Assembly: GCF_008923205.2 (NCBI RefSeq)
Contig: NZ_WBMS02000004.1
Coordinates: 186,001 to 250,000, forward strand
Length of the DNA: 64,000 nucleotides
DNA from: Actinomadura physcomitrii
Lineage (GTDB): Bacteria; Actinomycetota; Actinomycetes; Streptosporangiales; Streptosporangiaceae
Direction: 5' to 3'
In this document: positions 35,603 to 45,162 of the stretch, one piece after another
Numbering within the stretch: the stretch's first letter is position 1
Layout of the letters: each line of letters opens with the position of its first letter
Translations under genes and position numbers: made by a program
Notes under the pieces: generated by a model
Database searches by the model: none
Seen by the model: the letters and a program-made list of their open reading frames with translations, nothing else
Told to the model about the DNA's origin: nothing

Positions 35603-38190
35603 GCGGCGGGGACGAGCGGGCGCTGCTGTGGCTGGCCGCGATCGACCCGGCGACCGCGCACGCCCGTGCGACGACGCTGCTGGAGCGGGGCGACGACATC
35701 CTCGCGCTGCGGATCGCGGGACTGGCGTGCAAGGAGCTGGGGCGGCTGGAGGAGGGGCTCGCCCTGCTGTACCGGGCGCTCGATCTGGCGACGGGGCGCG
35801 AGACGGCCGCCACGACGCCCGCGGAGGAATGGCCCGTCTTCGCGGACGACGCGTGGGCGGGTGACACGCGTCCCGACCCGTACGCCGCGGCGAAGGTCCG
35901 GATGAACCTGGTGGGCCTCCTGACGGCGCGCGGGGATCTCACCGCGGCGCTGGCGCACGCGGAGGAGGCGGAGACCGTCCTGCGCGGCGAGGAAGCGGAC
36001 CGGCTGGCGGCGAACAAGGCCTGTGCCCTGGCCCGTGCGGGACGCGTGGCGGAGGCGCGCGACGTCGCGGAGCGCGCGCTCGCAGGCCTGCGGAAAGGCA
36101 ACGACCGGGCGGCGCTCAACGGGCTGCTGAACAACATCGGGCTCGCGCGGGCGATGCGCGGCGACTTCGCCGGTGCCGAGGAGGCGCTCGCCGAGGCCGT
36201 CGCGGTCGGCGAGGCCGCGGGGCTGCGGCATCAGACGGCGATGGCCAAGGGGAACCTGGCGTTCGCGGTGTCGCGGCGCGGGGACGTCCCGCGCGCGCTC
36301 CGGCTGTACGCGGAGGCCGAGCCGCTCCTGGCCGGGGAGCGCCTGGCGCAGTGCCGCCTCGACCAGGCGGAGACGCTCATCGTCGCGGGCCTGCCGAGGG
36401 AGGCGCGGCCCCTCCTCGACGCGGCCCTGGACGCGGCGCGGGCGCACGGCTACCGGTGCGACCTCGCGGACGCCCTCCTCCTGCGCGCGCACGCGGAACT
36501 CGCGGACGGCGACGCCGGGCGCGCAGCCGAGACCGCCGGGCAGGCGCGGGACGCGTTCGCCGCGCAGGAGCGTCTCGGCTGGATCCCGCTGGCCGAGCAG
36601 GTGCTGATCAAGGCGCGCTGGGAGTCCGGCGAGCGGTCCGAGGCGCTGCTCGGCGGCGCCGTCGCCGCGGCGGGCCTGCTCGGCGACGGCGGCTGGGCCG
36701 GGCCCGCCGCCGAGACGAAGATCATCGCCGCGCGGGTGGCGATGGCCCTCGGCAGGCCGTCCGCAGAGCTGCTCGCGGAGGTACACGACACGGGCGGTTC
36801 CGCGGCCGTGCGGATCGCCGGGCGGCACGCGACCGCCCTGGAACGCGCGGAACGCGGCGACGTCGCGGGCGCGGTCGACGCCGTGCGGGAAGGCCTGGAG
36901 GCGGCCGCGCGGCACGCGGAGGCGTTCGGCGCGCTGGACCTGCGGGCCCGCGCGGCGGGCCTCGCGGGCGAGCTGGCCGCGCTCGGGCTCGGCCTCGCCC
37001 GGTCGGCGGCGGAGCTGCTGGCCCTGGAGGAGCGGCGGCGCGCCATCGCCCGCCCGGCGCGGCTGCGGCCGCCCGCCGATCCCGAACGGGCCGGGGCGCT
37101 GGCGGCGCTGCGGGCGCTCAGCGCCGCGCACACCTGCGACGCCGCGGGCGGCGGCGTGCCGTCCGTGCTCGCCGCCGACCTCGCGGACCTGGAGGCGAAG
37201 GTCAGCGCGCACACCCGCCGCCGGCCGGGCGGACCGCCCGGGACGCACGCGCCGGAGCCCGCCGAGATCGCCGCCGCGCTCGCCGACCGCGCCCTCGTCG
37301 AGCTGGTCGCGGTCGACGGCGAGCTGCACGCGGTGACCGTCGCGGACGGCCGGATCCGCAGGCACCGGCTCGGCGGCGTCGACGCCGTCGCCCGCGAGAC
37401 CGGGCTGATCCGCTACGCGCTCGGCAGGCTCGCGGGCGCCGACGACGACGCCGCGCTCACCGCCGTCACCGAGTCCGCCGAACGCCTCGACCTGCTCCTG
37501 CGGGCGGCGGTACCGTCCGGCGCCGGCGACCGCGACCTCGTGATCGCCCCGACCGGCCCGCTGCACGGCCTGCCCTGGGCCGTGCTGCCATCGCTCGCCG
37601 GACGCCCGTTCACGGTCGTCCCGTCGGCCGCGGCGTGGCTGCGCGCCCGCGCGGACCGTCCGTCCGGCGGACGCACCGTCCTGGTCGCGGGCCCCGGCCT
37701 CGCCCACGCCGAGCGCGAGATCACCGCTCTGCTCGATGCCCACCCCGGAGCCCTCGTGCTGGACGGCCCGGACGCGCGCGCCGAACCCGTCCGCGACGCG
37801 CTGGACGGCGCCGCGCTCGCGCACATCGCCGCCCACGGCGAGTTCCGCGAGGGCAACGCGCTGTTCTCGCGGCTGCGGCTCGCCGACGGCCCGCTCACCG
37901 TCCACGACCTGGACGCGCTCGCCGCGCCGCCCCGCGTCGTGGTGCTGTCGGCGTGCGACATCGGCCGCTGCGACGAGGGCGACGCCGCCGTCGGGATGGC
38001 GGGCGTGCTGCTCGCCCTCGGCGCCGGCACCGTGATCGCCAGCGTCGTGCCCGTCCGGGACGCCGCGGCGCCGGAGTTCATGTCGGCGTTCCACGCCGGG
38101 CTGGCGGCGGGACTGCCGCCGTCCCGCGCGCTCGCCGCCGTGCCGCGCCCACCTGGCGTCGCGGGCTTCCTCTGCTTCGGCTCGGGATGA
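35599..38190 (+). CDS. TPR-CHAT domain caspase-like protein
   Basis: 863 residues. About 10-520 is helical TPR-type repeat (AKVRMNLVGLLTARGDLTAA then LAHAEEAE, GLLNNIGLARAMRGDFAGAE, AKGNLAFAVSRRGDVPRALR). About 560-860 is the CHAT domain: VIAPTGPLHGLPWAVLPSLA, His746 in LAHIAAHGEFREGN, Cys786 in VVLSACDIGRCDEGDAAVG and the substrate-pocket segment ALGAGTVIASVVPVRD. The caspase-type His/Cys dyad is intact, so it should be an active endopeptidase gated by the TPR part. GTG 35599 overlaps the upstream stop. No signal peptide. Confidence 0.9.
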   Translation: MSGGDERALLWLAAIDPATAHARATTLLERGDDILALRIAGLACKELGRLEEGLALLYRALDLATGRETAATTPAEEWPVFADDAWAGDTRPDPYAAAKVRMNLVGLLTARGDLTAALAHAEEAETVLRGEEADRLAANKACALARAGRVAEARDVAERALAGLRKGNDRAALNGLLNNIGLARAMRGDFAGAEEALAEAVAVGEAAGLRHQTAMAKGNLAFAVSRRGDVPRALRLYAEAEPLLAGERLAQCRLDQAETLIVAGLPREARPLLDAALDAARAHGYRCDLADALLLRAHAELADGDAGRAAETAGQARDAFAAQERLGWIPLAEQVLIKARWESGERSEALLGGAVAAAGLLGDGGWAGPAAETKIIAARVAMALGRPSAELLAEVHDTGGSAAVRIAGRHATALERAERGDVAGAVDAVREGLEAAARHAEAFGALDLRARAAGLAGELAALGLGLARSAAELLALEERRRAIARPARLRPPADPERAGALAALRALSAAHTCDAAGGGVPSVLAADLADLEAKVSAHTRRRPGGPPGTHAPEPAEIAAALADRALVELVAVDGELHAVTVADGRIRRHRLGGVDAVARETGLIRYALGRLAGADDDAALTAVTESAERLDLLLRAAVPSGAGDRDLVIAPTGPLHGLPWAVLPSLAGRPFTVVPSAAAWLRARADRPSGGRTVLVAGPGLAHAEREITALLDAHPGALVLDGPDARAEPVRDALDGAALAHIAAHGEFREGNALFSRLRLADGPLTVHDLDALAAPPRVVVLSACDIGRCDEGDAAVGMAGVLLALGAGTVIASVVPVRDAAAPEFMSAFHAGLAAGLPPSRALAAVPRPPGVAGFLCFGSG

Positions 38191-38195
38191 CGACC

Positions 38196-38233
38196 GGCCC
38201 GTGGCCGCCGGGACGTCCCGGCGGCCACGGGCC
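38196..38233. terminator. Bidirectional terminator, perfect 38-bp palindrome
   Basis: Arms of 19 bp (38196-38214 and 38215-38233, starting GGCCCGTGGCCGCC) meet without a spacer between the CHAT gene and the convergent sulfurtransferase gene. No U-tract; shared termination is inferred. Confidence 0.75.
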
Positions 38234-38239
38234 GTCAGC

Positions 38240-39070
38240 TTAGGAGTCGCCCGTCGCGACGGGTCTGCCCGGATCGGCGACCCAGTTCGACCACGACCCG
38301 ACGTACAGGGCCGCGGGGATGCCCGCGAGGTTGAGGGCCAGGATCTCGTGCGCCGCCGTCACCCCGGAGCCGCAGTAGGCGCCGACGTCCAGCGCGTCGG
38401 TCGCGCCGAGCTGCGCGAACCGCTCGCGCAGCAGCCCCGGCGGCAGGAACCGGCCGTCCACCCCGACGTTCCCGGACGTCGGAGCGTTCCGCGCGCCCGG
38501 GATGTGCCCGGCGACCGGGTCGACGGGCTCGGTCTCACCGCGGTACCGCTCGGCGGCGCGCGCGTCCAGCAGCACCCCGGCCGTCGCCAGCGCCCCCGCC
38601 CCCTCGGCGTCCAGCACCGGCAGCCGGCCCGGACGGGCGAAGAAGTCGCCCGGCTTGACGTCGGGCTCCTCGGTGGTGACCGGGTGGCCCGCCTCCGACC
38701 AGGCCCGGTACCCGCCGTTCAGCACGCGGACCTTGTCGTGGCCGAAGTAACGCAGCGACCACCACAGGCGCGCGGCGGACGTGGAGTCGGCGTCGTCGTA
38801 GACGACGACGAGCCGGTCCCCCGACACGCCGGCGCGGCGCATCGCGGCCTCGAAGTCGCCGGACGGGGGCAGCGGATGGCGCCCGGCCGGACCCGGCGGC
38901 CCGGCCACGTCCCGGTCCAGGTCGACGAACACGGCCCCGGGGAGATGGCCCTTGCGGTAGGAGTCGATTCCCGGCGGCCCCGCCAGATGCCAACGCACGT
39001 CCAGCAGGACCAACGGGGTCTGCTGCCGGAGCAGCCGGTCCAGCGCGGGCACTTCGATGAGAGGGTGCAC
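38240..39070 (-). CDS. Rhodanese-type sulfurtransferase (3-mercaptopyruvate sulfurtransferase-like)
   Basis: 276 residues made of two rhodanese domains. The N-terminal one (LLDVRWHLAGPPG, GAVFVDLDRDVAG, VVVYDDADSTSAARLWWSL) lacks the cysteine. The C-terminal one carries the active loop AYCGSGVTAAHEILAL. The CGSGVT loop suits mercaptopyruvate sulfurtransferases better than thiosulfate-specific CRxGx[R/T]. It moves sulfur to cyanide or thiols in the cytosol. GTG 39068-39070 is taken as start without a clear ribosome site. Confidence 0.9.
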   Translation of the reverse strand: MHPLIEVPALDRLLRQQTPLVLLDVRWHLAGPPGIDSYRKGHLPGAVFVDLDRDVAGPPGPAGRHPLPPSGDFEAAMRRAGVSGDRLVVVYDDADSTSAARLWWSLRYFGHDKVRVLNGGYRAWSEAGHPVTTEEPDVKPGDFFARPGRLPVLDAEGAGALATAGVLLDARAAERYRGETEPVDPVAGHIPGARNAPTSGNVGVDGRFLPPGLLRERFAQLGATDALDVGAYCGSGVTAAHEILALNLAGIPAALYVGSWSNWVADPGRPVATGDS

Positions 39071-39249
39071 ATCGCCAGTTTGACCTTCGTCGCCCGGATT
39101 GAGGAGGGGCGCGGCGGGGTTCGTCACGACCGGCAGCCTACGCACCGGCGCCCCGGGACACGCCGTGACCAGCATCGATTCCGCGACATCCCAGGTCAGC
39201 GCGCCTTGGTCTCGGGAGGCGCGACGGCGCGCCGCGGGCCCGGCCGTGG

Positions 39250-40380
39250 TCAGGGACGGGTCGCCGACAGCAGCGGCACGATCTGCTCGGCCGCGACGAG
39301 CGACCCGTGCATGCCGACCATCCGGTTCAGCCACGGCTCCCGCTCGGACGCCACGATCGCCAGGTCCGCGTGCGGGACCGCGATCACGTCGCCGATCCGC
39401 TCGGCCATCCCCGGCGCCAGCGGGCCGAACCAGCCGTCCGCCACCGCCTTCTCGCGCGGCACCACCCACGCCCGGTCGCCGACCATCGCCGTCCACGCGG
39501 CGAGGACGTCGTCGTGGGCGCCCGGCTCGCTGTAGACGTACCGGCAGCGCGCGTCGCCGCCGAGCAGGGCCACGCCCTCGTCCAGCTCCGGGACGGTGTC
39601 GGCGTCGATCCGGTCCGCCGGGTCGACCATGCCGTGGTCGGCGGTCACGTACAGCGCCGAACCCGGCGGCAGGACCGCGGCGAGCTCCTGCACGAGGACG
39701 TCCACGAACCGCAGCTGGTGCCGCCACTCCGCCGACCCCACCCCGAACTTGTGCCCGGTCGAGTCGAGATCCGCGTGGTAGACGGTCACGAAGGACCGGC
39801 CGCCGCGCCGCAGCGCCCGCTCCGCCCGCCCGACGAGCTGCCCCAGGCTGTCGGCCGCCAGGTACTCGGCGCCCCGCGTCGTGGCCCGGCTGAGCGGCGA
39901 GTTCCGGTACATGCCGAGGGACACGTAGCCGACCGCCACACCGGCCGCCGCGGCCCGCTGGTAGATCGTCGGCGCGGGCTGGAACCGCTCCGGCTCGACC
40001 GCGTCGTCCCGCCAGCGCAAGCAGTTCAGCAGCCGTCCCGTGCCCGGGATCGCGACCTGCAGGCCCAGCAGGCCGTGCCCGCCCGGCGGCAGTCCGGTGC
40101 CGAGCGACCCGAGGCTGGTGACGGTCGTCGCGGGGAACCCCGCGGTGATCGGCCGGCCGCCCATCGCGGTCAGGTACGGCGCCTCGTCCGGGTGGGCGCG
40201 CAGCAGCTCCCAGCCGAGCCCGTCGACCAGCAGCACGCAGACGCGCGGCAGCACGGGCAGGCCCAGCACGTTCACCGCGTCCGGGACGCCGAGCGTCGCC
40301 AGCACCGACACCGGGACGTCGGCGAGCGCGCCCGTCCCGTACCGGGGCACGGGCGGCACCGGCGCCCGCACCGCGCTCAT
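39250..40380 (-). CDS. Alkaline phosphatase superfamily phosphodiesterase/nucleotide pyrophosphatase
   Basis: 376 residues. Metal-site blocks are VCVLLVDGLGWELL, the nucleophile Thr in GFPATTVTSLGSLGTGLPPG, VTVYHADLDSTGHKFG, YVTADHGMVDP and the final His in GMHGSLVAAEQIVPLL. It matches NPP-type phosphodiesterases. No signal peptide, so it is probably cytosolic. It follows the DUF5998 gene by 7 nt, forming an operon. Confidence 0.9.
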   Translation of the reverse strand: MSAVRAPVPPVPRYGTGALADVPVSVLATLGVPDAVNVLGLPVLPRVCVLLVDGLGWELLRAHPDEAPYLTAMGGRPITAGFPATTVTSLGSLGTGLPPGGHGLLGLQVAIPGTGRLLNCLRWRDDAVEPERFQPAPTIYQRAAAAGVAVGYVSLGMYRNSPLSRATTRGAEYLAADSLGQLVGRAERALRRGGRSFVTVYHADLDSTGHKFGVGSAEWRHQLRFVDVLVQELAAVLPPGSALYVTADHGMVDPADRIDADTVPELDEGVALLGGDARCRYVYSEPGAHDDVLAAWTAMVGDRAWVVPREKAVADGWFGPLAPGMAERIGDVIAVPHADLAIVASEREPWLNRMVGMHGSLVAAEQIVPLLSATRP

Positions 40381-40387
40381 CGCGCGG

Positions 40388-40969
40388 TCACCGGGCGGTC
40401 GCCGCGGACAGCTCCTCGGCGAAGGCCAGTACCTGCGCGACCGCGTCGGCGCCGTCGGCGGCCTCGCTCACCCGCAGCGACAGATCGTCGGCGGTGACGC
40501 TGCCGGTGTAGCCGTGGTCGGCCTCGCAGTTCTCATCACCGCAGGTCGCGGGCTCCAGGTCGATGTGCGCGATGGCGCCCCACCCGATCGTCAGCACGAC
40601 TTCGGTCGGCGGCACCCCGGGCACGTAGGAGGCCGGATCCGGGACGACCCGCGTCACCGCCACCGACTGGACGCGCTCCAGCTTCACCGCCTCGGTGGTC
40701 GTGGACGCGTGCGGGCGCTCCATGCCCTCGCCGGGCGGGTGCTCGTCGGTGTGGCACACCAGCAGCCGGGACGCGGACAGCACCAGCACGGTCACGTGCC
40801 GCCGGACCTCCATCGCCGGGTCGAACGTCGCCTCGTGGTGCACGACGTACGCGACGACGCGCTCGTCCCCTATGGCCGACTCGACCGCGTCCGCGACCAG
40901 GGCCGGGTAGTAGCCGCTGCGCTCGATCGCCGTGCGCAAACCATGAGCGGTCGCTCGGGTTTCCCTCAT
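40388..40969 (-). CDS. DUF5998 family protein
   Basis: 193 residues: GLRTAIERSGYYPALVADAV, VAYVVHHEATFDPAMEVRRH, VLVLSASRLLVCHTDEHP and a short Cys pair in CGDENCEADHGYTGS. DUF5998 is actinobacterial with unknown function and is usually next to the phosphodiesterase gene. ATG 40967-40969 begins at a divergent junction with the Pro-rich gene. Confidence 0.88.
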   Translation of the reverse strand: MRETRATAHGLRTAIERSGYYPALVADAVESAIGDERVVAYVVHHEATFDPAMEVRRHVTVLVLSASRLLVCHTDEHPPGEGMERPHASTTTEAVKLERVQSVAVTRVVPDPASYVPGVPPTEVVLTIGWGAIAHIDLEPATCGDENCEADHGYTGSVTADDLSLRVSEAADGADAVAQVLAFAEELSAATAR

Positions 40970-41101
40970 GCCCCTATCCTGCCCTGTCCGGGGGCGGACG
41001 TGCACATGCCCGGCACGCTGCGGACCCCGGCGGGCCCCGAGGGAGACCGCCGCGGGCCCGGGCGCACGGGTACCCGATGGGCACGCGGGTATGGGAGTCC
41101 C

Positions 41102-41449
41102 ATGGACGAGAGAGATCCGCTGCCGACCCCGCGGCCGGTGCCACCGCCGACACCGGACCCGGCCCCCGCACCGGACCCGGCCCCCGCACCGGAACCGCTG
41201 GTCCCGCCGACCGAGCCGCCCCCCGGCCCGATGCCGGGCCCCGGGCCCCAGCCGCCGCGGCCCATCCCGCCGGGGCCCGCGCCCGACCCCGTCCCGCCCG
41301 GTCCGCCGCCGGAGCCGACCCCGCCGGGACCGGCACCGCAGCCCACACCGCCCGCGCCGGACCCCGACCCGGTCCCGCCCGGCCCCGAGCCCGACCCGGT
41401 CCCGCCGACCCCGGCGCCGAGCCCGCCGCCGCCTCCGGGCCGAACCTAG
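41102..41449 (+). CDS. Proline-rich low-complexity protein
   Basis: 115 residues, roughly half proline, in P-x-P and PPGP runs (PDPAPAPDPAPAPEP, PPGPEPDPVPP). GGGAGTCCC precedes ATG 41102. There is no signal peptide or membrane segment, so it would be a cytosolic polyproline-II-like chain. In high-GC DNA such a frame can arise by chance, but the ribosome site, a start in a divergent gap and repeated Asp/Glu spacing favour a real gene. Confidence 0.5.
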   Translation: MDERDPLPTPRPVPPPTPDPAPAPDPAPAPEPLVPPTEPPPGPMPGPGPQPPRPIPPGPAPDPVPPGPPPEPTPPGPAPQPTPPAPDPDPVPPGPEPDPVPPTPAPSPPPPPGRT

Positions 41450-41455
41450 AACGCC

Positions 41456-43909
41456 CTAGAACTGCCGGAGGCGCCGGGGGCCCAGCTCCGTGCGCGGCCC
41501 CAGCGGACGTTCCAGGCGGAGAGCGACGTCGCGCACCGCGACGCCGGACACGTCCGCCATGACCGGATTCAGCTCGAGCCGCGCCACCTCCGGCAGGTCG
41601 TACCCGAGCCGCGACACCCGCAGCAGCAGCTCCTCCAGCGCCGCGACGTCCACCGGCTGCGCGCCGCGATGGCCGAGCAGCAGCGGCGCCGTCCGGATCG
41701 CCCGGACCAGCTCCGCCGCCTCCACATCGGTGAGCGGACCCAGGCGGTAGGCGCGGTCGTCGAGGAGCGCGGCGGTCTCGTCGGCGAGGCCGAACGAGAC
41801 GACGGCGCCGAACGACGGGTCCTCCATGGTCACGACCCGCGTCGGCACTCCCCCGGTCGCCGCGTCCCCGGAGATCGCGATGCCGTAGCAGCCGAGCAGC
41901 TCGGCGGCCTGCTCCGGCGTCCCCTCCACCGGGCCGCCCGAACCGAGCCAGTCCTCGACCAGAGCCCGCGCGCGCCTGCGGTCCGTCCCCTCCAGCTCCG
42001 GCAGGCGGCCCGGCGGCGTCCGCCGCCACTGCGCGTACCGGATCACGTAGGAAAGCGCCCGCACGGCGTCCTCCGGCGCGGCATAGGACGGCACCGACCC
42101 CTCCGCCGCCGTCCCGTCCGGCCCGGTGATCCGCAGATCGGCCGGCATGCCCTCCGACCCCAGGTACGTCGCGACGATCGGCTTGCTGCCGCCCGCCGCC
42201 AGCCGCAGGATCTCCTGCGGGACGCGCAGGTCGTAGCCGCCGATCGTGGGCGGGGTGAACAGCGCCACGATCGCGTCCACGGAGTCGTCGGCCAGCGCGC
42301 CCGCCAGCGCCGCCTCGTAGTCGTCGGCGTCCGCGCGCGGCCCGAGGTCGACGCGCGGGCGGACCTCCAGGCCCAGCGCGACCGCCGCGTCCTGCGCCAG
42401 CAGCCCCAGCGAGTCGGAGTTGTCGATGATCGCGATCCGGTCGCCGGACGGCAGCGGCTGGTAGGCCAGCAGCTGCGCCACGTCGAACAGCTCCGCCAGG
42501 TCCTCCACCCGGATCAGGCCCGCCTGCTGGAACAGCGCGCTCACCGCGTGGTCGGGCAGGGTCAGCGCGCGCGCCGCGTGCCCGATCGGGACGCCCTGCG
42601 TGCTGCGTCCGCTCTTCACCGCCACGATCGGCTTGCGGCGGCCCAGCCTCCGCGCCAGCCGCGCGAACTTGCGCGGATTCCCCAGCGACTCCAGGTAGAG
42701 GAGCACGGCCTTGGTCGCCGGATCCTCCTCCCAGTACTGCATGAGGTCGTTGCCCGACACGTCCGCCCGGTTCCCCGCCGACACGAACGTCGACAGCCCC
42801 AGACCGCGCTCCGCCGTCCGCTGCAGGATCGCGATGCCGAGCGCGCCCGACTGGGAGAAGAAGCCCACCGGGCCCCGGCCCGGCATCGTCGGCGCCAGCG
42901 TCGCGTTCAGCCGCACGTCCGGGTCCGTGTTGGCGATGCCCAGGCAGTTCGGCCCGACCACCCGCATCCCGTAGGCGCGGGCCAGCCGCACCAGCTCCTC
43001 CTGGTCCGCGCGTCCCTCCGGGCCCGTCTCACCGAACCCCGACGACACCACGACCAGGCCCCGGACGCCCTTCCCCGCGCACTGCTCCACGACCTCGCGG
43101 ACCGCGTCCGCCCGCACCGCGACCACCGCCAGGTCCACGTCGTCCGGAATGTCCAGGACGGACGCGTAGGCCCGCACCCCCGCCACCGCCGTCGCCGTCG
43201 GATGCACCGGGTACACCGGCCCGCTGAAGTCCCCGCTCAGCAGGTTCCGCAGGACCGTCTGCCCCACGCTGTGCTCCGCCCGGCTCGCCCCGACCACCGC
43301 CACCGACTCCGGGAACAGCAGCCGCTGGATCGACCGCGACTCCGCCCGGTGCTCGCGCGCCGCCATCACCTCCACCGACGTCTCCGTCGGTTCCAGGTCG
43401 AGGACGAGCTCGATCACGCCCTCCTCGAACCGCTGCTCCGCCTGGTAGCCCGCCTCGCGGAACACCCGCGTCATCCGCCGGTTGTCGGGCAGCACGCTCG
43501 CCACGAACCGGAGCACGCCCCGCTCCCGCGCCGCCGCCGCGATGTGCTCCAGCAGCACCGCGCCCAGCCCGCGCCCCTGATGGGCGTCCTCCACCAGGAA
43601 CGCGACCTCCGCCGTCTCCGGCCGGTCGCTCAGCATGTCGTACCGGACGACCGCGACCATCTCCTCGCCGATCGTGGCGATCAGCGCGACACGCCGGTCG
43701 TGGTCCACCCCGGTGAAGTGCTCGACCTCACGGTCCGTGAGGTACGGGCGCGGCGAGAAGAACCGGTAGTAGATCGACTCCGGCGACAGCCGCGCGTAGA
43801 AGACCCGCAGGAGATCGGCGTCCTCGCTCCGGATGGGCCGCAGATGCGCCGTCCCGCCGTCGCTCAGGACGACGTCGGCCTCCCACTGATCCGGATAACC
43901 CTCGGTCAC
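41456..43909 (-). CDS. GNAT acetyltransferase fused to NDP-forming acyl-CoA synthetase (Pat-like)
   Basis: 817 residues from GTG 43907-43909 (GTG 43927 is possible). Order: GNAT domain (about 10-165, AVVRYDMLSDRP, VEDAHQGRGLGAVLLEHIAA with the acetyl-CoA loop), CoA-binding domain (ESVAVVGASRAEHSVGQTVL), succinyl-CoA-ligase-like domains (GFFSQSGALGIAILQRTAER, VSAGNRADVSGNDLMQYWEE, AIIDNSDSLGLLAQDAAVAL) and an ATP-grasp-type tail (LPEVARLELNPVMADV). This layout fits protein lysine acetyltransferases such as Pat, which inactivate acyl-CoA synthetases. GNAT is N-terminal here. Confidence 0.9.
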   Translation of the reverse strand: MTEGYPDQWEADVVLSDGGTAHLRPIRSEDADLLRVFYARLSPESIYYRFFSPRPYLTDREVEHFTGVDHDRRVALIATIGEEMVAVVRYDMLSDRPETAEVAFLVEDAHQGRGLGAVLLEHIAAAARERGVLRFVASVLPDNRRMTRVFREAGYQAEQRFEEGVIELVLDLEPTETSVEVMAAREHRAESRSIQRLLFPESVAVVGASRAEHSVGQTVLRNLLSGDFSGPVYPVHPTATAVAGVRAYASVLDIPDDVDLAVVAVRADAVREVVEQCAGKGVRGLVVVSSGFGETGPEGRADQEELVRLARAYGMRVVGPNCLGIANTDPDVRLNATLAPTMPGRGPVGFFSQSGALGIAILQRTAERGLGLSTFVSAGNRADVSGNDLMQYWEEDPATKAVLLYLESLGNPRKFARLARRLGRRKPIVAVKSGRSTQGVPIGHAARALTLPDHAVSALFQQAGLIRVEDLAELFDVAQLLAYQPLPSGDRIAIIDNSDSLGLLAQDAAVALGLEVRPRVDLGPRADADDYEAALAGALADDSVDAIVALFTPPTIGGYDLRVPQEILRLAAGGSKPIVATYLGSEGMPADLRITGPDGTAAEGSVPSYAAPEDAVRALSYVIRYAQWRRTPPGRLPELEGTDRRRARALVEDWLGSGGPVEGTPEQAAELLGCYGIAISGDAATGGVPTRVVTMEDPSFGAVVSFGLADETAALLDDRAYRLGPLTDVEAAELVRAIRTAPLLLGHRGAQPVDVAALEELLLRVSRLGYDLPEVARLELNPVMADVSGVAVRDVALRLERPLGPRTELGPRRLRQF

Positions 43910-44074
43910 GTACCGAGCGTAAGGCACGCGACGCCGGCGGCACCCCAGAGGAAAAACCCGCGTTCCCGGGTTTCGCTGCGCGTTCGAGACCTAATCGGGG
44001 GCCAAGAGCTGTTACGGTCGTTCCACGCCCTGAATGCCGCTCGCGCGGGCCGTGTTGATCGAGGTGATGACTCC

Positions 44075-44998
44075 ATGACGCGCGTGGTCGTGGTCGGCGA
44101 TCTCATGACAGACACCGTGGCTCGTGCCGCGTACCCTTTGGCGAAGGGCAGCGACACGCCCGCCGCCGTGACGACCCATGGAGGAGGCTCGGGCGCCAAC
44201 GTCGCGTCCTGGCTCGCCCTGGAGGGGATCGAGGTCGCCTTCGTCGGCCGCCGCGGCTCCGACATCGCCGGCCGCAACCGGGACATGGAGCTGATGGGGT
44301 ACGGCGTCGACGCCCGCCTCGTCATGGACCAGGAGCGCCCCACCGGGACGTGCGTGGTCATGGTCACCCACAAGGGCGACCGCACCATGCTGTCCGACCC
44401 GGGCGCCAACGCCGCCCTCCTCCCCGAGGACGTCGAGCGCTGCAAGGACCTGTTCTCGCAGGGCACCCACCTGCACATGTCCGGCTACTCGCTGATCAAC
44501 GAGGGCTCGCGCAAGGCCGCCATCCACGCCCTCGAGCTCGCCCGGCAGGCGCAGATGTCGGTGTCGGTCGACGGCGGCTCCTCCTCCCCGCTCAAGCGGA
44601 TGGGCGCCGAGCCGTTCCTGGAGTGGACGCAGGGCGCCCGGCTCCTGGTGGTCACCGCCAAGGAGGCCGAGATCCTCACCGGCCGCGACAACCCGGCCGC
44701 CGCCGCCAAGGTGCTCACCGCCTGGTACCCGCAGGTCGTCATCAAGGACGGCGCCGAGGGCGCGCTCTGGTACACCAACGGCCGCCCCGAGCCCGTCACG
44801 GTCTCCGCCGAACCGGTCGAGAAGGTCGTCGACGGCACCGGCGCGGGCGATGCGTTCATCGCCGGCTTCCTGCCGCCCTGGCTGGACGGCAAGCAGCCCG
44901 CCGACGCGCTCACCGCCGGCTGCCGCCTCGCCGCCCAGGCCACCCAGCACCTCGGCGCCCGCCCGTCCCTCGACGTCGTGGACAACCAGATCAAGTAA
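44075..44998 (+). CDS. PfkB-family carbohydrate kinase (ribokinase-like)
   Basis: 307 residues. The first PfkB region THGGGSGANVASWLALEG precedes VAFVGRRGSDIAGRN. The second, VVDGTGAGDAFIAGFL, holds the anion hole and catalytic Asp, and LVVTAKEAEILTG and VVIKDGAEGALWY are present. It phosphorylates a sugar or nucleoside; the substrate cannot be read from sequence. GAGGTGA lies just before ATG 44075. An 8-bp hairpin follows the stop. Confidence 0.92.
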   Translation: MTRVVVVGDLMTDTVARAAYPLAKGSDTPAAVTTHGGGSGANVASWLALEGIEVAFVGRRGSDIAGRNRDMELMGYGVDARLVMDQERPTGTCVVMVTHKGDRTMLSDPGANAALLPEDVERCKDLFSQGTHLHMSGYSLINEGSRKAAIHALELARQAQMSVSVDGGSSSPLKRMGAEPFLEWTQGARLLVVTAKEAEILTGRDNPAAAAKVLTAWYPQVVIKDGAEGALWYTNGRPEPVTVSAEPVEKVVDGTGAGDAFIAGFLPPWLDGKQPADALTAGCRLAAQATQHLGARPSLDVVDNQIK

Positions 44999-45011
44999 GG
45001 GCTGTGTCTGC

Positions 45012-45031
45012 CCAGGGGGACGACCCCCTGG
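45012..45031 (+). terminator. Terminator hairpin after the PfkB gene
   Basis: The arms CCAGGGGG and CCCCCTGG around ACGA form an 8-bp stem 14 nt after the stop. No U-tract. Confidence 0.55.
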
Positions 45032-45162
45032 AACCCCCGTCACGACGGACGGGCATGCCCGCGGCCGTGGCTAAGCTCTGGCCTTCCACACCGTTGCCCA
45101 ACCGGCTCCCCGCACCGGCGCTCAGCCGGCTTTCCGCACCGGGGATCGGTCGGGGGTGGGGG

